Of a stretch of 64,000 nucleotides of DNA, positions 52,917-62,446 are shown piece by piece. A program made the translations under genes and the position numbers. Positions within the stretch are counted from its first letter, which is position 1, and every line of letters begins with the position of its first letter. The DNA lies in the NCBI RefSeq assembly GCF_001455965.1, contig NZ_LKKO01000091.1, positions 62,001 through 126,000 on the forward strand, in the 5' to 3' direction. The notes under the pieces are model-generated. The model ran no database searches. It was given only the letters and a program-made list of their open reading frames with translations, and had not been told where the DNA came from. The DNA is from Methylobacterium sp. GXS13 (lineage in GTDB: Bacteria; Pseudomonadota; Alphaproteobacteria; Rhizobiales; Beijerinckiaceae).

Positions 52917-55169
52917 TCACAGCAGCTTGTCGATCGTGATCGGGAGGTCGCGGACGCGCTTGCCGGTGGCGTGGAACACCGCGTTGGTGATCGCCGCGGC
53001 AGTACCGACGATGCCGATCTCGCCCAGGCCCTTCACGCCCAGCGGGTTCGCCTTGTCCTCCTCGTCCACGAAGATCACGTCGATGTCGTAGATGTCGGCA
53101 TGGACCGGCACATGATACTCGCCGAGATTGTGGTTCATGAACCGGCCGAAGCGGTGGTCGAGCATCGACTCCTCTTCGAGCGCCGAGCCGATCCCCATCA
53201 CCACGCCGCCCAGAATCTGACTGCGCGCGGTCTTCGGGTTCAGGATCTTGCCGGCCGCGATCGCCGAGACCACCCGGGTAAGCCGGACCTGGCCCAGCTC
53301 CTCGTCGACCTTCACCTCCACGAAGATCGCCCCGTGGGTGTAGGCCTGGTAGGTCTCGTTGAAGTCCTTATCGGGACCAGCCTCCTCGACCGCCTCGACC
53401 TTGTCGACACCGGCGGCCCGCATCACCTCGACCATCGAGACGCTGCGGCTGGGATCACCCGCCACCGAGATGCGGCCGTCAGCGAAGACGGCGCGGTCGA
53501 CATCGACATTGGCGAGGGGCGAGTTCTCCAGCCCACGGGCCAGCTTGAACACCTGCTCGCCGACGTTGCGGCAGGCCTTCATCACGGCGGTGCCGGAAGA
53601 GGCCGCCGTCCAGGATCCGCCGGCAACAGGTGCCTCGGGCAAGCGCGTGTCGCCGAGCTTGGTGGTCACCGACTCCATGGGCAGGCCCAGAGTGTCGGCG
53701 GCGATCTGGGTCAGGATCGTGTAGGTGCCGGTGCCGATGTCGCCGGTGGAATTGCCCACCGTCAGCCGGCCATCGGCGGTGAGCGTCGCGATGGCGTTCG
53801 ACTGCATCATCATCGATTCCCAGACGCCGGTGGCGACGCCCCAGCCGACCAGCTCGCGGCCCTCGCGCATGGAGCGGGGCTCGGGGCTGCGCTTGGACCA
53901 GCCGAAGCGCTCGGCGCCTTGGGTAAAACAGGCCTTCAGCTCCTTGGAGCCGAACGGCTTGCCCTCGGCGGTGGCGTCCGACTCCGCGTAGTTCTTCAGC
54001 CGCAACGCGATCGGGTCCATCCCGGTCGCATAGGCGAGTTCGTCCATCGCGGTCTCGATGGCGAAGACGCCGGTGACGGCGCCGGGCGCGCGCATGTCGC
54101 CCGGGGTGGCGGTGTCGAGCTTGGCGATCCGGTAGGTCAGGGCGACGTTATCGCAGCGGTAGAGCACCCCCGACCAGTTGACGATGACCTCCTGGTAATC
54201 CTCGTAATGGGAGGTGCCCTGCACGGCGTCGTGCCGGAGCGCGGTCAGGGTGCCGTCCGCCTCGGCGCTGAGGGAGACAGTCTGCAGCGCCTCGCCCCGG
54301 TAGGTGAACGACCACATCTGGTCGCGGGTCAGGGTGACCCGGACCGAGCGCTTCAGCTCCTGGGCGGCCAGCATCGCCAGGAAGGCCTGGTATTGCGGGC
54401 GCAGGCCGGAGCCGAAGCCACCGCCGAGATAGGGGTTGAGCACCCGCACCTGATCGGGCTTCAGGCCGAACACGTTGGCGAGATACTGGTGGCTGTTCGA
54501 AACACCCTGGATCTTGTCGTAGACCGTGTAGGTCCCGTCCTCTTCCACCACCACCGTGGTGGCATGGGGCTCCATCGGGTTGTGGTGCTCGTTGGCCAGC
54601 GTGTAGGCGCCCTGCACGCGGATCGGCGCGCTGCCGAAGGCTTGGTCGGCGTCACCCCACGGCTCCGGCGGCGGCTTGATGCCCCCGCGCTTCTCGGGCG
54701 GATCGTAGGCGTCACCGCGTGCGGCCTTGAGATCGGTGACGGGTTCCTGGGCCTCGTAGCGGACCTGGATCAGCGAGGCGGCGTAGCGGGCGGTCTCGAA
54801 ATCCTCGGCCACCACCAGGGCGACGGGCTGGCCGCTATAGACGATCAGGTCGTCATAGAGGGCGCGGAACGGCGAGCCGGGGGGCGCCACCGCGTCTTGG
54901 AAGTTCTTGTCCCGCCACGCGGTGCGCGGCCGGTTCTCGTGGGTGATCACCTTGAGAACGCCGGGCACCGCCTCGGCTTCGGCCGAGTCGATCGCTGCGA
55001 TCCGCCCCTTGGCGATGGCGCTCGACACGACGTAGCCGTAGGCGAGGTCGGGGGCAGCGAACTCGCTGGCGTATTTGGCGAGGCCGGTGACCTTGGCGGG
55101 TCCGTCGATGCGGCTGCGCGGGCTGCCGACGAAGGTGTCGTGGCCGGTGGAGCTGAAGGTCTGGGTCAT
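52917..55169 (-). CDS. Molybdenum hydroxylase large (Mo-cofactor) subunit
   Basis: A 750-residue xanthine dehydrogenase-family subunit resembling PaoC (aldehyde dehydrogenase/xanthine oxidase large chain). It has the Mo-pterin cytosine dinucleotide binding regions GGGFGSGLRPQYQAFLAM, APVAGGSWTAASSGTAVMKA and the C-terminal KGLGEIGIVGTAAAITNAVF. Likely role is oxidation of aldehydes or purine-type substrates. Last gene of a three-gene operon; 8 bp after the FAD subunit. Confidence 0.92.
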   Translation of the reverse strand: MTQTFSSTGHDTFVGSPRSRIDGPAKVTGLAKYASEFAAPDLAYGYVVSSAIAKGRIAAIDSAEAEAVPGVLKVITHENRPRTAWRDKNFQDAVAPPGSPFRALYDDLIVYSGQPVALVVAEDFETARYAASLIQVRYEAQEPVTDLKAARGDAYDPPEKRGGIKPPPEPWGDADQAFGSAPIRVQGAYTLANEHHNPMEPHATTVVVEEDGTYTVYDKIQGVSNSHQYLANVFGLKPDQVRVLNPYLGGGFGSGLRPQYQAFLAMLAAQELKRSVRVTLTRDQMWSFTYRGEALQTVSLSAEADGTLTALRHDAVQGTSHYEDYQEVIVNWSGVLYRCDNVALTYRIAKLDTATPGDMRAPGAVTGVFAIETAMDELAYATGMDPIALRLKNYAESDATAEGKPFGSKELKACFTQGAERFGWSKRSPEPRSMREGRELVGWGVATGVWESMMMQSNAIATLTADGRLTVGNSTGDIGTGTYTILTQIAADTLGLPMESVTTKLGDTRLPEAPVAGGSWTAASSGTAVMKACRNVGEQVFKLARGLENSPLANVDVDRAVFADGRISVAGDPSRSVSMVEVMRAAGVDKVEAVEEAGPDKDFNETYQAYTHGAIFVEVKVDEELGQVRLTRVVSAIAAGKILNPKTARSQILGGVVMGIGSALEEESMLDHRFGRFMNHNLGEYHVPVHADIYDIDVIFVDEEDKANPLGVKGLGEIGIVGTAAAITNAVFHATGKRVRDLPITIDKLL

Positions 55170-55177
55170 CGGGGTGC

Positions 55178-56185
55178 CTACTGGATGCGCTTGTCGCTGA
55201 GCGACTGGGGCGTGCCGGCAGCGGCCTGTTCGAGGCCGCGCACGATGGCGCGCCGGGCGAGGTCGATCTTGAAGCCGTTGGCCGATTGCGGCTTGGCCTC
55301 GGAGACGATGAGGTCGGCCGCCTGCTGGAAGCTCTCGCGGGTGGCGGGCTTGCCCTCCAGCAGCGCCTCGGCCTCACGGTTGCGCCAGGGCTTGTGGGCG
55401 ACGCCGCCGAGCGCCAGCCGGGCGGTCTTGATCGTGTCGCCGTCGAGTTCGATGCCGGCCGCCACCGAAACCAGCGCGAAGGCGTAGGACAGCCGGTCGC
55501 GCAGCTTCAGGTAGGTGTAGTGCTGCGGGAACTTGCTCTCGGGCAGATCGACCGAGACGATGATCTCGCCGGCGGCGAGGTTGGTGTCGATCTCAGGGCT
55601 ATCGCCCGGCAGCCGGTGGAAATCCGCGAACGGGATCGTCCGCTCGCCCTGCGGCCCGCTCACCCGGACCGTCGCCTCGAGCGCCGCCAGGGCGATGCAC
55701 ATGTCGGACGGGTGGGTGGCGATGCAGGCTTCGCTGGCGCCGAAGATCGCGTGGATGCGGTTGACGCCGCCGATCGCCGGGCAGCCGGTGCCGGGCTCAC
55801 GCTTGTTGCAGGGCGTGGCCGTGTCGTAAAAATAGTAGCAGCGGGTCCGCTGCAGCAGGTTGCCGCCCGTGGAAGCGGCGTTGCGCAGCTGCGCCGAGGC
55901 GCCGGCCAGGATGGCGTTGCGCAGCAGCGGATACTGCGCGGCGACGCGATCGTCGTAGGCGACCTTGGCGTTGGTCGCGAGCGCCCCCAGTCGCAGGCCG
56001 CCTTCATGCGCCTCGATGCCGTCGAGGGGCAAGCGGGTGATGTCGATCAGCCGACCCGGCTTCTCGACGTCGTACTTCATCAGGTCGATCAGGTTGGTGC
56101 CACCCGCGATGAACCGCGCGCCCGCCCCGTAGGCCTGGACCGCCTCCGCCACCGTGCCGGCGCGGACATAGTCGAAGCGGTTCAT
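55178..56185 (-). CDS. FAD-binding subunit of a molybdenum hydroxylase
   Basis: A 335-residue subunit. FAD-binding domain (VQAYGAGARFIAGGTNLIDL, LRNAILAGASAQLRNAASTG) and a cysteine-rich insert (QRTRCYYFYDTATPCNKREP and GTGCPAIG) of the PaoB type, which holds an extra [4Fe-4S] cluster in E. coli PaoB. It starts 4 nt inside the 2Fe-2S subunit gene (ATGA). Confidence 0.92.
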   Translation of the reverse strand: MNRFDYVRAGTVAEAVQAYGAGARFIAGGTNLIDLMKYDVEKPGRLIDITRLPLDGIEAHEGGLRLGALATNAKVAYDDRVAAQYPLLRNAILAGASAQLRNAASTGGNLLQRTRCYYFYDTATPCNKREPGTGCPAIGGVNRIHAIFGASEACIATHPSDMCIALAALEATVRVSGPQGERTIPFADFHRLPGDSPEIDTNLAAGEIIVSVDLPESKFPQHYTYLKLRDRLSYAFALVSVAAGIELDGDTIKTARLALGGVAHKPWRNREAEALLEGKPATRESFQQAADLIVSEAKPQSANGFKIDLARRAIVRGLEQAAAGTPQSLSDKRIQ

Positions 56186-56706
56186 CGGGCGGCTCCCTGC
56201 ATCACGTCCTCGATGGCGTCAACGATGTTGGTGTAGGCGCCGCAGCGGCAGATGTTGCCGCTCATCGCCTCCCGGATCTCCTCACGGCTGTGGGCGTGGC
56301 CCTCGTTCATCAGGCCGACCGAGGAGCAGAGCTGGCCCGGCGTGCAGTAGCCGCACTGGAAGGCGTCGTGCTCGATGAACGCTTCCTGGATCGGATGCAG
56401 CGCGTTGCTGCCGCCCCGGTCGACGAAGGCGACCAGCCCCTCGACCGTGGTGATCTCGGCGCCGTCCTTCATCACCGCCAGCGTCAGGCAGGCATTCACC
56501 CGGGTGCCGTTGACCAGCACCGTACAGGCGCCGCACTGGCCGTGGTCGCAGCCCTTCTTGGTGCCCGTGAGGTCGAGCTTCTCACGCAGGAGATCGAGCA
56601 GCGTGGTCCAGGGCGTGACCTGGAGTTCGCGACGCTGCCCGTTGATCGTCAGGGTGATGGCGAGGCCGGTATCGGCCCGCACCGGCGGACTGTGTTCGAG
56701 GAGCAT
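56182..56706 (-). CDS. [2Fe-2S] subunit of a molybdenum hydroxylase
   Basis: A 174-residue electron-transfer subunit. The plant-type ferredoxin cluster is bound by GCDHGQCGACTV and the second cluster by QCGYCTPGQLC and NICRCGAY. First gene of the operon 2Fe-2S, FAD, Mo subunit. Its overlap with the FAD gene suggests translational coupling. The 20-residue N-terminal extension before ITLTINGQRRELQV is short, with no twin-arginine motif visible, unlike E. coli PaoA. Confidence 0.93.
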   Translation of the reverse strand: MLLEHSPPVRADTGLAITLTINGQRRELQVTPWTTLLDLLREKLDLTGTKKGCDHGQCGACTVLVNGTRVNACLTLAVMKDGAEITTVEGLVAFVDRGGSNALHPIQEAFIEHDAFQCGYCTPGQLCSSVGLMNEGHAHSREEIREAMSGNICRCGAYTNIVDAIEDVMQGAAR

Positions 56707-56940
56707 GGACTGGTCCAAGGTCTGGGGCCGCCACGAATCCGGGCGGGGAACGGATCGGTCTGGGTGCGGCGACGGAGCGACAGGCGCGTCAGCCAGACGG
56801 TTCTCTCGATAACCATTCCAATCTGCGCCTGTTCCGAGGACGATCGGTCTCAGGGGCGGCCGATGCGGGCGTTGCCGCACCCGCACCGCCTCGGGTAACG
56901 CTGGATTCACCCAAAGCCACGCCGCACCCCGGAGCCCCCG

Positions 56941-58326
56941 ATGGCCGCGCTCGACGCGATTCTGAATGACATCGACACGGACCTGGAGAACGCCCTGGAG
57001 CGGCTGTTCGCCTTCCTGCGCATCCCGTCGATCTCGACCGAGCCGGCCCATGCCGGCGATTGCCGGGCCGCCGCCGCGTGGCTCGCCCAGGACCTGACGG
57101 CGCTCGGCTTCGAGACCTCCGTGGAGGACACCTCGCTGCACCCGGTGGTGCTCGCGACCAAGCCGAAGCCCGGCGCGCCGCACGTCCTGTTCTACGGCCA
57201 TTACGACGTGCAGCCGGTCGATCCGCTTGACCTCTGGACGACGCCGCCCTTCGAGCCGCGCATCGCCTCCGACGCGGACGGCCGCAAGACCATCGTCGGG
57301 CGCGGGTCTTCCGACGACAAGGGCCAGGTCATGACCTTCGTGGAGGCGTGCCGGGCGCATATCGCGATGAATGGCGAATTGCCCTGCGGCGTCACTATCC
57401 TGATCGAGGGCGCTGAAGAAAGCGGCTCGCAGGGGCTGCCCGAATGGGTCGCGGCCAATCGCGACAAGCTCGGTTGCGACGTGGTGCTGGTGTGCGACAC
57501 CGGCATGTGGGACCGGCGCACGCCGGCCATCACGTCGTCGTTGCGCGGGCTCGCGTATTTCGAGGTGAAGGTCACCTGCGCCGACCGTGACCTGCATTCG
57601 GGCTTCTTCGGCGGCGCCGCCCGCAACCCGATCCACGTGCTGTCGAAGATCATCGCCGACCTGCACGATGACGACGGCCGGGTGACGATCCCGGGCTTCT
57701 ACGACGGTGTGCACGAGCGCCCGCCCGAGGTGCTGGAGCAGTGGCGCGGCCTGGGCCTGACGCCCGAGACCCTGCTCGGGCCGATCGGCCTGAAGGAGCC
57801 CGCGGGCGAGCGCGGGCGGATGCCGATCGAGCTGGTGCAGTCGCGCCCGTCCTGCGACGCCAACGGCATCATCGGCGGCTATACCGGCGAGGGCACCAAG
57901 ACGGTGATCGCGTCGACCGCCTCGGCCAAGATCTCGTTCCGCCTCGTGGACGACCAGGACCCGAAGGTGCTGGCCGAACGGTTCGAGGCCTTCGTGCGCG
58001 CGCGCATCCCGTCCGACTGCACGGTCGAGGTGATCACCTACAAGGGCTCGCGGGCGATCAGCCTCCCCTTCGACATGCCGCAGCTCGGGGCCGCCAAGGC
58101 GGCGCTCGCCGAGGAATGGGGCGTGCCGGCCGTGACCGTGGGGGCCGGCGGCTCGATCCCGATCGTCGGCGACTTCAAGCGGCTCCTGAACCGCGACACG
58201 CTGCTGATCGGCTTCGGGCTCGACGACGACCGCATCCACTCGCCCAACGAGAAGTACGACCTGACGAGCTTCCACAAGGGCACGCGCTCCTGGGCGCGGA
58301 TCCTCACGGCGCTCGGTCAGGGCTGA
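56941..58326 (+). CDS. M20-family peptidase/dipeptidase
   Basis: A 461-residue cytosolic metallopeptidase of the M20/carnosinase-like group. Zinc and catalytic residues in VLFYGHYDVQPVDPLDLW, GRGSSDDKGQ, ILIEGAEESGSQGLPEWV and VLVCDTGMWDRR; a dimerisation domain interrupts the catalytic fold; the final ligand is likely in the C-terminal KGTRSW region. It probably hydrolyses small peptides. It overlaps the ParA gene by 10 nt on the opposite strand. Confidence 0.92.
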   Translation: MAALDAILNDIDTDLENALERLFAFLRIPSISTEPAHAGDCRAAAAWLAQDLTALGFETSVEDTSLHPVVLATKPKPGAPHVLFYGHYDVQPVDPLDLWTTPPFEPRIASDADGRKTIVGRGSSDDKGQVMTFVEACRAHIAMNGELPCGVTILIEGAEESGSQGLPEWVAANRDKLGCDVVLVCDTGMWDRRTPAITSSLRGLAYFEVKVTCADRDLHSGFFGGAARNPIHVLSKIIADLHDDDGRVTIPGFYDGVHERPPEVLEQWRGLGLTPETLLGPIGLKEPAGERGRMPIELVQSRPSCDANGIIGGYTGEGTKTVIASTASAKISFRLVDDQDPKVLAERFEAFVRARIPSDCTVEVITYKGSRAISLPFDMPQLGAAKAALAEEWGVPAVTVGAGGSIPIVGDFKRLLNRDTLLIGFGLDDDRIHSPNEKYDLTSFHKGTRSWARILTALGQG

Positions 58327-59024
58327 GCGTCGGACGTCCGCATCTTCGCGTCGATCCAAGCCCACAGGGCTCGGATCTCCTCCGCGGCGAGGCTCACGGG
58401 CGCGTATTCCGTGACGCCGAGCCCGGTCGCCAGGGCGTCCTGATGGTCGACCCGGTGGATGATGCCGGGCTCGGCCAGCACGCCCAGCGCCCGCAACTGC
58501 GCGGCGTAGGCGCTGGTCCGCGGCGAGGGCGGCGGCGTCCACTGGTTTAGCACCAGGGCGAGCCGGTCGCGCAGGCCGAGGCCGACCAGGGCCTGGAGGG
58601 TCGGACGCGCCGCCACGATGTCGAGGCGCGAGGGCCGCACCGGCATCAGCACGAAATCCGCATCCTTGAGCGCCGGCGCCAGCCCGGCCGCGCTGCCGGC
58701 GGTGTCGAGCGCGACCAGGGTCGTGCCCTGCTGGGCGAGGATGTCGAGGATCTCCGGCAGCTGGGCGATCTCCCAGGGCTGGATCCGGTCCACCGCGACG
58801 GCGTCGCTCCGGCGCAGGGCGCCCCAGCCGGCGAGCGAGGCCTGCGGGTCGAGATCGAGGGCGGTCACGCGCTCGCCGGCTTCCGCCGCCGCGACGGCGA
58901 GCGAGGCGGCCAGCGTGGTCTTGCCGGTGCCGCCCTTCTGCACCGCCACCGCGAGGATCCGCGGCGGTTTGACGTTCCCGCGCGACGCGGCCTCCGGCTC
59001 GTGTCCGGATCCTTGGGGATCCAT
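58317..59024 (-). CDS. ParA-family ATPase (orphan)
   Basis: A 235-residue P-loop ATPase with the deviant Walker A KGGTGKTTLAASLAVAAAEA, Walker A' VTALDLDPQASLAGWG and Walker B LVALDTAGSA. The N-terminal stretch of about 25 residues is polar. The family partitions plasmids or positions cellular structures; no ParB gene is next to it. Convergent overlap with the M20 peptidase gene by 10 nt. Confidence 0.88.
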   Translation of the reverse strand: MDPQGSGHEPEAASRGNVKPPRILAVAVQKGGTGKTTLAASLAVAAAEAGERVTALDLDPQASLAGWGALRRSDAVAVDRIQPWEIAQLPEILDILAQQGTTLVALDTAGSAAGLAPALKDADFVLMPVRPSRLDIVAARPTLQALVGLGLRDRLALVLNQWTPPPSPRTSAYAAQLRALGVLAEPGIIHRVDHQDALATGLGVTEYAPVSLAAEEIRALWAWIDAKMRTSDAQP

Positions 59025-59741
59025 GCCTCTCCTACCTGTCGATCTCGGGCCCGGTCCCCGCGATCGCCGCAGTGCCGGAAGACGGCCGTCCGGTCCCGTG
59101 TTGCGCGTGAGGCCCCGTCCCGCGGGCCCGTTCCGGTGAATCGCCCGCGCGCGGCCTCCGCCGTGGCGACCGTAGCCCAGCTATCATGACGATGACATCA
59201 TGAACACCGGAGGCCGACGCGCGGCTTAGTCAGAAGCCGTCCTGAGCATCCGAACCACACGATCAGATCTTACGGGCCGCCACCAACCCCCAGGACCACC
59301 CTGAGCGAATGGTGTCATGCAGATCGTATGTTTGCGGCCCCTGAATCCGAACGATGCCGCGATTGATACTTTTTCGACCTTAACGCGCGCCTAACAAGAA
59401 AGTCATCAATCCCATAAATACATACAGTTTCATATTAAAATTTGAAATGCCATATCCGAATCGGACAATCACTTGCGAAAATAACGTCGCGCATGCGAAT
59501 ACAAACAATGCCGCAGACGTCACCGGTCTAGGCATCGGTCGGCAGATCCGGACTCCCCGGGATCCGCGACCCCACGCATGCGCCGGAGGCAGGATCGTAT
59601 CGTGGCCGGCAGGATGCGGGATCACCCGCCCCCGCCGCGCGTTGGGCCGGTATTCCCGACCCTGCGGCTCGGACGGCCCCTCGATCCGCCGGAAGCGGCG
59701 GAGGCGGGCCGCCGACCGCCCATCTCCGCCCCAGGATCCGC
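59025..59741. other. 717-bp region with an AT-rich island
   Basis: From about 59340 to 59520 the sequence is far richer in A/T than the rest of the window (for example CATAAATACATACAGTTTC). One small membrane ORF is possible here (separate entry). No ribosomal or regulatory motif was recognised elsewhere in the gap. The AT-rich part could be a promoter, a binding site for a nucleoid protein, or the trace of transferred DNA. Confidence 0.5.
59380..59535 (-). CDS. Possible 51-residue AT-rich membrane ORF
   Basis: MPRPVTSAALFVFACATLFS then QVIVRFGYGISNFNMKLYVF and MGLMTFLLGAR: two hydrophobic helices with a short polar turn. Codon usage is AT-rich, unlike neighbours. There is no convincing ribosome binding site. 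It might be a recently acquired or young small gene, or a chance frame in AT-rich DNA. Confidence 0.35.
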   Translation of the reverse strand: MPRPVTSAALFVFACATLFSQVIVRFGYGISNFNMKLYVFMGLMTFLLGAR

Positions 59742-60929
59742 ATGTCCCTCGACCGCCGCCGCCTGATCGGATCGGGCCTCGTCGCCCTCGCGGCCGGATC
59801 GGCCCAGGCGGAACCATCACCCGCCCCCGCGCGGTCGTCGCGCCGCGCGCCCCCGACCAGCCGCCCCGCCGGGGCTCTGGAGCTGGCGATGGCTGCGGAC
59901 GCCCCGTCGACGCCCACCGGCCTGGCGATCGCCCGGGGCGGCCGGATGTTCGTGATGATGCCGCGCTTCACCGGATCGGAGCCGGTGACGCTCGGCGAGG
60001 TGCTCCCCGACGGCTCGGTGAAGCCCTACCCGGACGCCCGGACCAACATGCCCGATCCGAAGGACCCGCAGGCGACCCTGTTCCACGTGCCCAACGGCGT
60101 GTTCGACCGCAACGACGCGTTCTGGATCCTCGATTCCGGCCTGCCCGAGGGCAAGGGCAAGCCGGTGCCGGGGGCCGCCAAGCTCGTAGAGATCGACATC
60201 ACCCAGGACAGGATCCGCCGGGTGATCCCGCTCGATGCCGGCATGGTCGCGGATTCCTCCCTGAACGACCTGCGGGTCGACATCCGGGACGGCCGGGCGC
60301 TGGCCTACATCACCGACCAGGGCCAGGGCGGCCAGGGGGCGATCCTGGCGGTCGACCTCGCCAGCGGGCGGGTGACACGGCGGCTCGCCGATCATCCAAG
60401 CACGGCCACGCAGGAGGGCCTGGTCAAGTTCGTGGAGCTGCGGCCGGTGATGGAGCAGAAGGGCGAGACCCCGGCCAAGAGCCCCAAGGGCGGCGCCAAC
60501 GGCATCGCGATCAGCCCGGACGGAAGCCGCCTGTACTACGCACCACTGATGAGCCGGCGCCTCTACGCGGTGGAGACCGCCGCGCTCCTCGATCCGAAGG
60601 TGTCGGATGCGGATCTCGCCGCCAAGGTCCAGGACCTCGGCGAGAAGGGCATGACTGGCGGCCTGACCACGGATTCGCAGGACCGGATCTATCTCAGCCT
60701 GCAGGAGCACAACGCCGCCGGCCGGCGCCGACCGGACGGCACCGTCGAGGTGCTGGCCGCGGATGACCGCCTGATCTGGGCCGACACGTTCTGGATCACC
60801 CCGGACCGCTGGCTCTACATCTCGAGCGCCCAGGTCAACCGCCGGCCGGAATTCAACCGCGGCCAGGACCTGCAGGAGAGGCCCTACGCGATCCTGCGCA
60901 TGCGCATCGACGCGGATCCGGTGCTGTAG
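59742..60929 (+). CDS. Major royal jelly / dopachrome-conversion family exported protein
   Basis: A 395-residue exported beta-propeller protein. A short N-terminal signal (RRLIGSGLVALAAGSAQA), then ADAPSTPTGLAIARGGRMFV, GVFDRNDAFWILDSGLPEG and GANGIAISPDGSRLYYAPLM with SRRLYAV, the usual MRJP/yellow blades, ending WLYISSAQVNRRPEFN. Bacterial members are exported proteins of uncertain function, sometimes gluconolactonase-like. Isolated gene. Confidence 0.85.
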   Translation: MSLDRRRLIGSGLVALAAGSAQAEPSPAPARSSRRAPPTSRPAGALELAMAADAPSTPTGLAIARGGRMFVMMPRFTGSEPVTLGEVLPDGSVKPYPDARTNMPDPKDPQATLFHVPNGVFDRNDAFWILDSGLPEGKGKPVPGAAKLVEIDITQDRIRRVIPLDAGMVADSSLNDLRVDIRDGRALAYITDQGQGGQGAILAVDLASGRVTRRLADHPSTATQEGLVKFVELRPVMEQKGETPAKSPKGGANGIAISPDGSRLYYAPLMSRRLYAVETAALLDPKVSDADLAAKVQDLGEKGMTGGLTTDSQDRIYLSLQEHNAAGRRRPDGTVEVLAADDRLIWADTFWITPDRWLYISSAQVNRRPEFNRGQDLQERPYAILRMRIDADPVL

Positions 60930-61065
60930 GGTGAAGTTCGGCACGCGCCGATCGGTGCAGGACCGGGTATGCGCTGGATCCTCGGTTTCGCATCATCGCT
61001 GTCCGAACGCCGGAAACCCCCGTTCGGGCTGATGCTTGCGGAGCAGCGCATTCCGGACGGCCGCG

Positions 61066-61506
61066 ATGGACCTCTCGCGCGATCCCGACTTCTTCGCCGT
61101 CCTCACCGGCAGCCACCGGCGCCGCCTCGGCGCGGCGCTGGTGCCTGAAGGGGCGGACGCGGTTTGGCTCTACGAACAGGCGCCCTTCGTGGTCCTGGCC
61201 CATGATGGCGGCGCGGACCCGCGCTTCGTCTACGCCAACCGGGCCGCGCAGGCCTGCTTCGGCTACGGGCGGGACGAGCTGGTCGGCCTGCCGTCCCGGC
61301 TCTCCGCCGACCAGCGCCAGCGCGCCGAGCGGCAGCGGCTCCTCGACGCCGTGGTCCGCGACGGCTTCACCCGCGGCTACCGGGGCCTGCGGATCGCCAA
61401 GGGCGGCCGGCGCTTCTGGATCGAGCAGGCGGTGGTCTGGCAGCTCGACCGCGACGGCGTGAGTGTGGGCCAGGCGGCGACATTTTCCGCGTGGCGCGAC
61501 GCGTGA
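61066..61506 (+). CDS. MEKHL-domain (PAS-like) protein
   Basis: A 146-residue protein matching the MEKHL domain: LYEQAPFVVLAHDGGADPRF, VYANRAAQACFGYGRDELVG, LPSRLSADQRQRAERQRLLD, GYRGLRIAKGGRRFWIEQAV. It is PAS-related and probably senses a small ligand or redox state. Stand-alone, no output domain. A TTG 30 bp upstream in frame is an alternative start. Confidence 0.8.
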   Translation: MDLSRDPDFFAVLTGSHRRRLGAALVPEGADAVWLYEQAPFVVLAHDGGADPRFVYANRAAQACFGYGRDELVGLPSRLSADQRQRAERQRLLDAVVRDGFTRGYRGLRIAKGGRRFWIEQAVVWQLDRDGVSVGQAATFSAWRDA

Positions 61507-61717
61507 GGGGCAAGATGCGTCCGCTCCCGGGCGCGCGCGTGATGATCTGCGACGCGCACTGACGTCCGCTTGCCGTCCGAGCCGAAGGGCGGAAGGGCCG
61601 CTTCCAGGCGACCGAAGAAACAGGGCGGCACGCCGGAATCGGCGGCTTTCAGCCGGTTCGCCTTTGGCCCGAAACCGGGCGTTCGGATGTGCGTCGGGTC
61701 GGGGCCAACGATCGGCT

Positions 61718-62437
61718 TCAGAGGCGCGTGGTCAGAGCGGTCAGCCAATCCGGCGAGGCGTTGACCAGGGCGGTCTCCGCGACCTTGTCGTAGCCCGTCG
61801 CGATCATCAGCCCCGTGGCCACGAGGATCAGGCCGAGGGCCGCCTTCAGCCCCTTGCCCAGGCCCATCATCCGGTCGCGCCAGCGCATGAGCACCTCGCG
61901 CGACAGCGTGCCGAGCAGGAGGAGCGGCAGGGCCGCGCCGAGGCCGAACAGCAGCATGGTCAACGCGACAGTCCCGAGGTCGCGTCCCTGAGAGGCGAGC
62001 AGCGAGGCTGCGCCGAGGGTCGGGCCGACGCACGGGCTCCACACCGCCCCGAGCAGCACACCGACGCCGAATTGCCCCAGCAACCCAGCGGTCGAGAACC
62101 CGCCGAACCGACTCTCGGTCCAGTTGCTCACCGGCCCTGCCGCCACGGCCAGCCGCGTCTGGGCTGCCGGGACGATCAGGACCAGACCGATCAGGATCAG
62201 CATGACAGCCGCGCCGATCCGGAACACGCCGGCGTCGAGACCCATGGCGAACCCCACGGTGGCCACGAACAAGCCGATGACCACGAAGGACAGGGCGAGG
62301 CCGGCGGCGAGCGCCGCCGGGCCGAGCCTGTGTTCCGAGGCTGCCGCGCCCAGCACCAGCGGCAGCAGCGGCAGCACGCAGGGGGACAGCACCGAAAGGA
62401 TGCCGGCCAGGAACGCGAGGCCGAAGCTCGTGACCAT
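61718..62437 (-). CDS. CcdA-family cytochrome c biogenesis / thiol-redox membrane protein
   Basis: A 239-residue membrane protein with six hydrophobic helices. LAGILSVLSPCVLPLLPLVL has the first redox cysteine and VLLGAVWSPCVGPTLGAASL the second, as in CcdA/DsbD-type electron carriers. It moves reducing equivalents across the membrane to periplasmic thiols. It follows the thioredoxin gene by 9 bp. Confidence 0.93.
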   Translation of the reverse strand: MVTSFGLAFLAGILSVLSPCVLPLLPLVLGAAASEHRLGPAALAAGLALSFVVIGLFVATVGFAMGLDAGVFRIGAAVMLILIGLVLIVPAAQTRLAVAAGPVSNWTESRFGGFSTAGLLGQFGVGVLLGAVWSPCVGPTLGAASLLASQGRDLGTVALTMLLFGLGAALPLLLLGTLSREVLMRWRDRMMGLGKGLKAALGLILVATGLMIATGYDKVAETALVNASPDWLTALTTRL

Positions 62438-62446
62438 GGCGGAGCC

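Noticed and set aside
58317..59024. ParABS partition locus with the parS-like sites
   Set aside because: The ParA-like protein has no adjacent ParB gene, and the ParBc_2 protein at 23230 belongs to a different group, so no complete system is shown.
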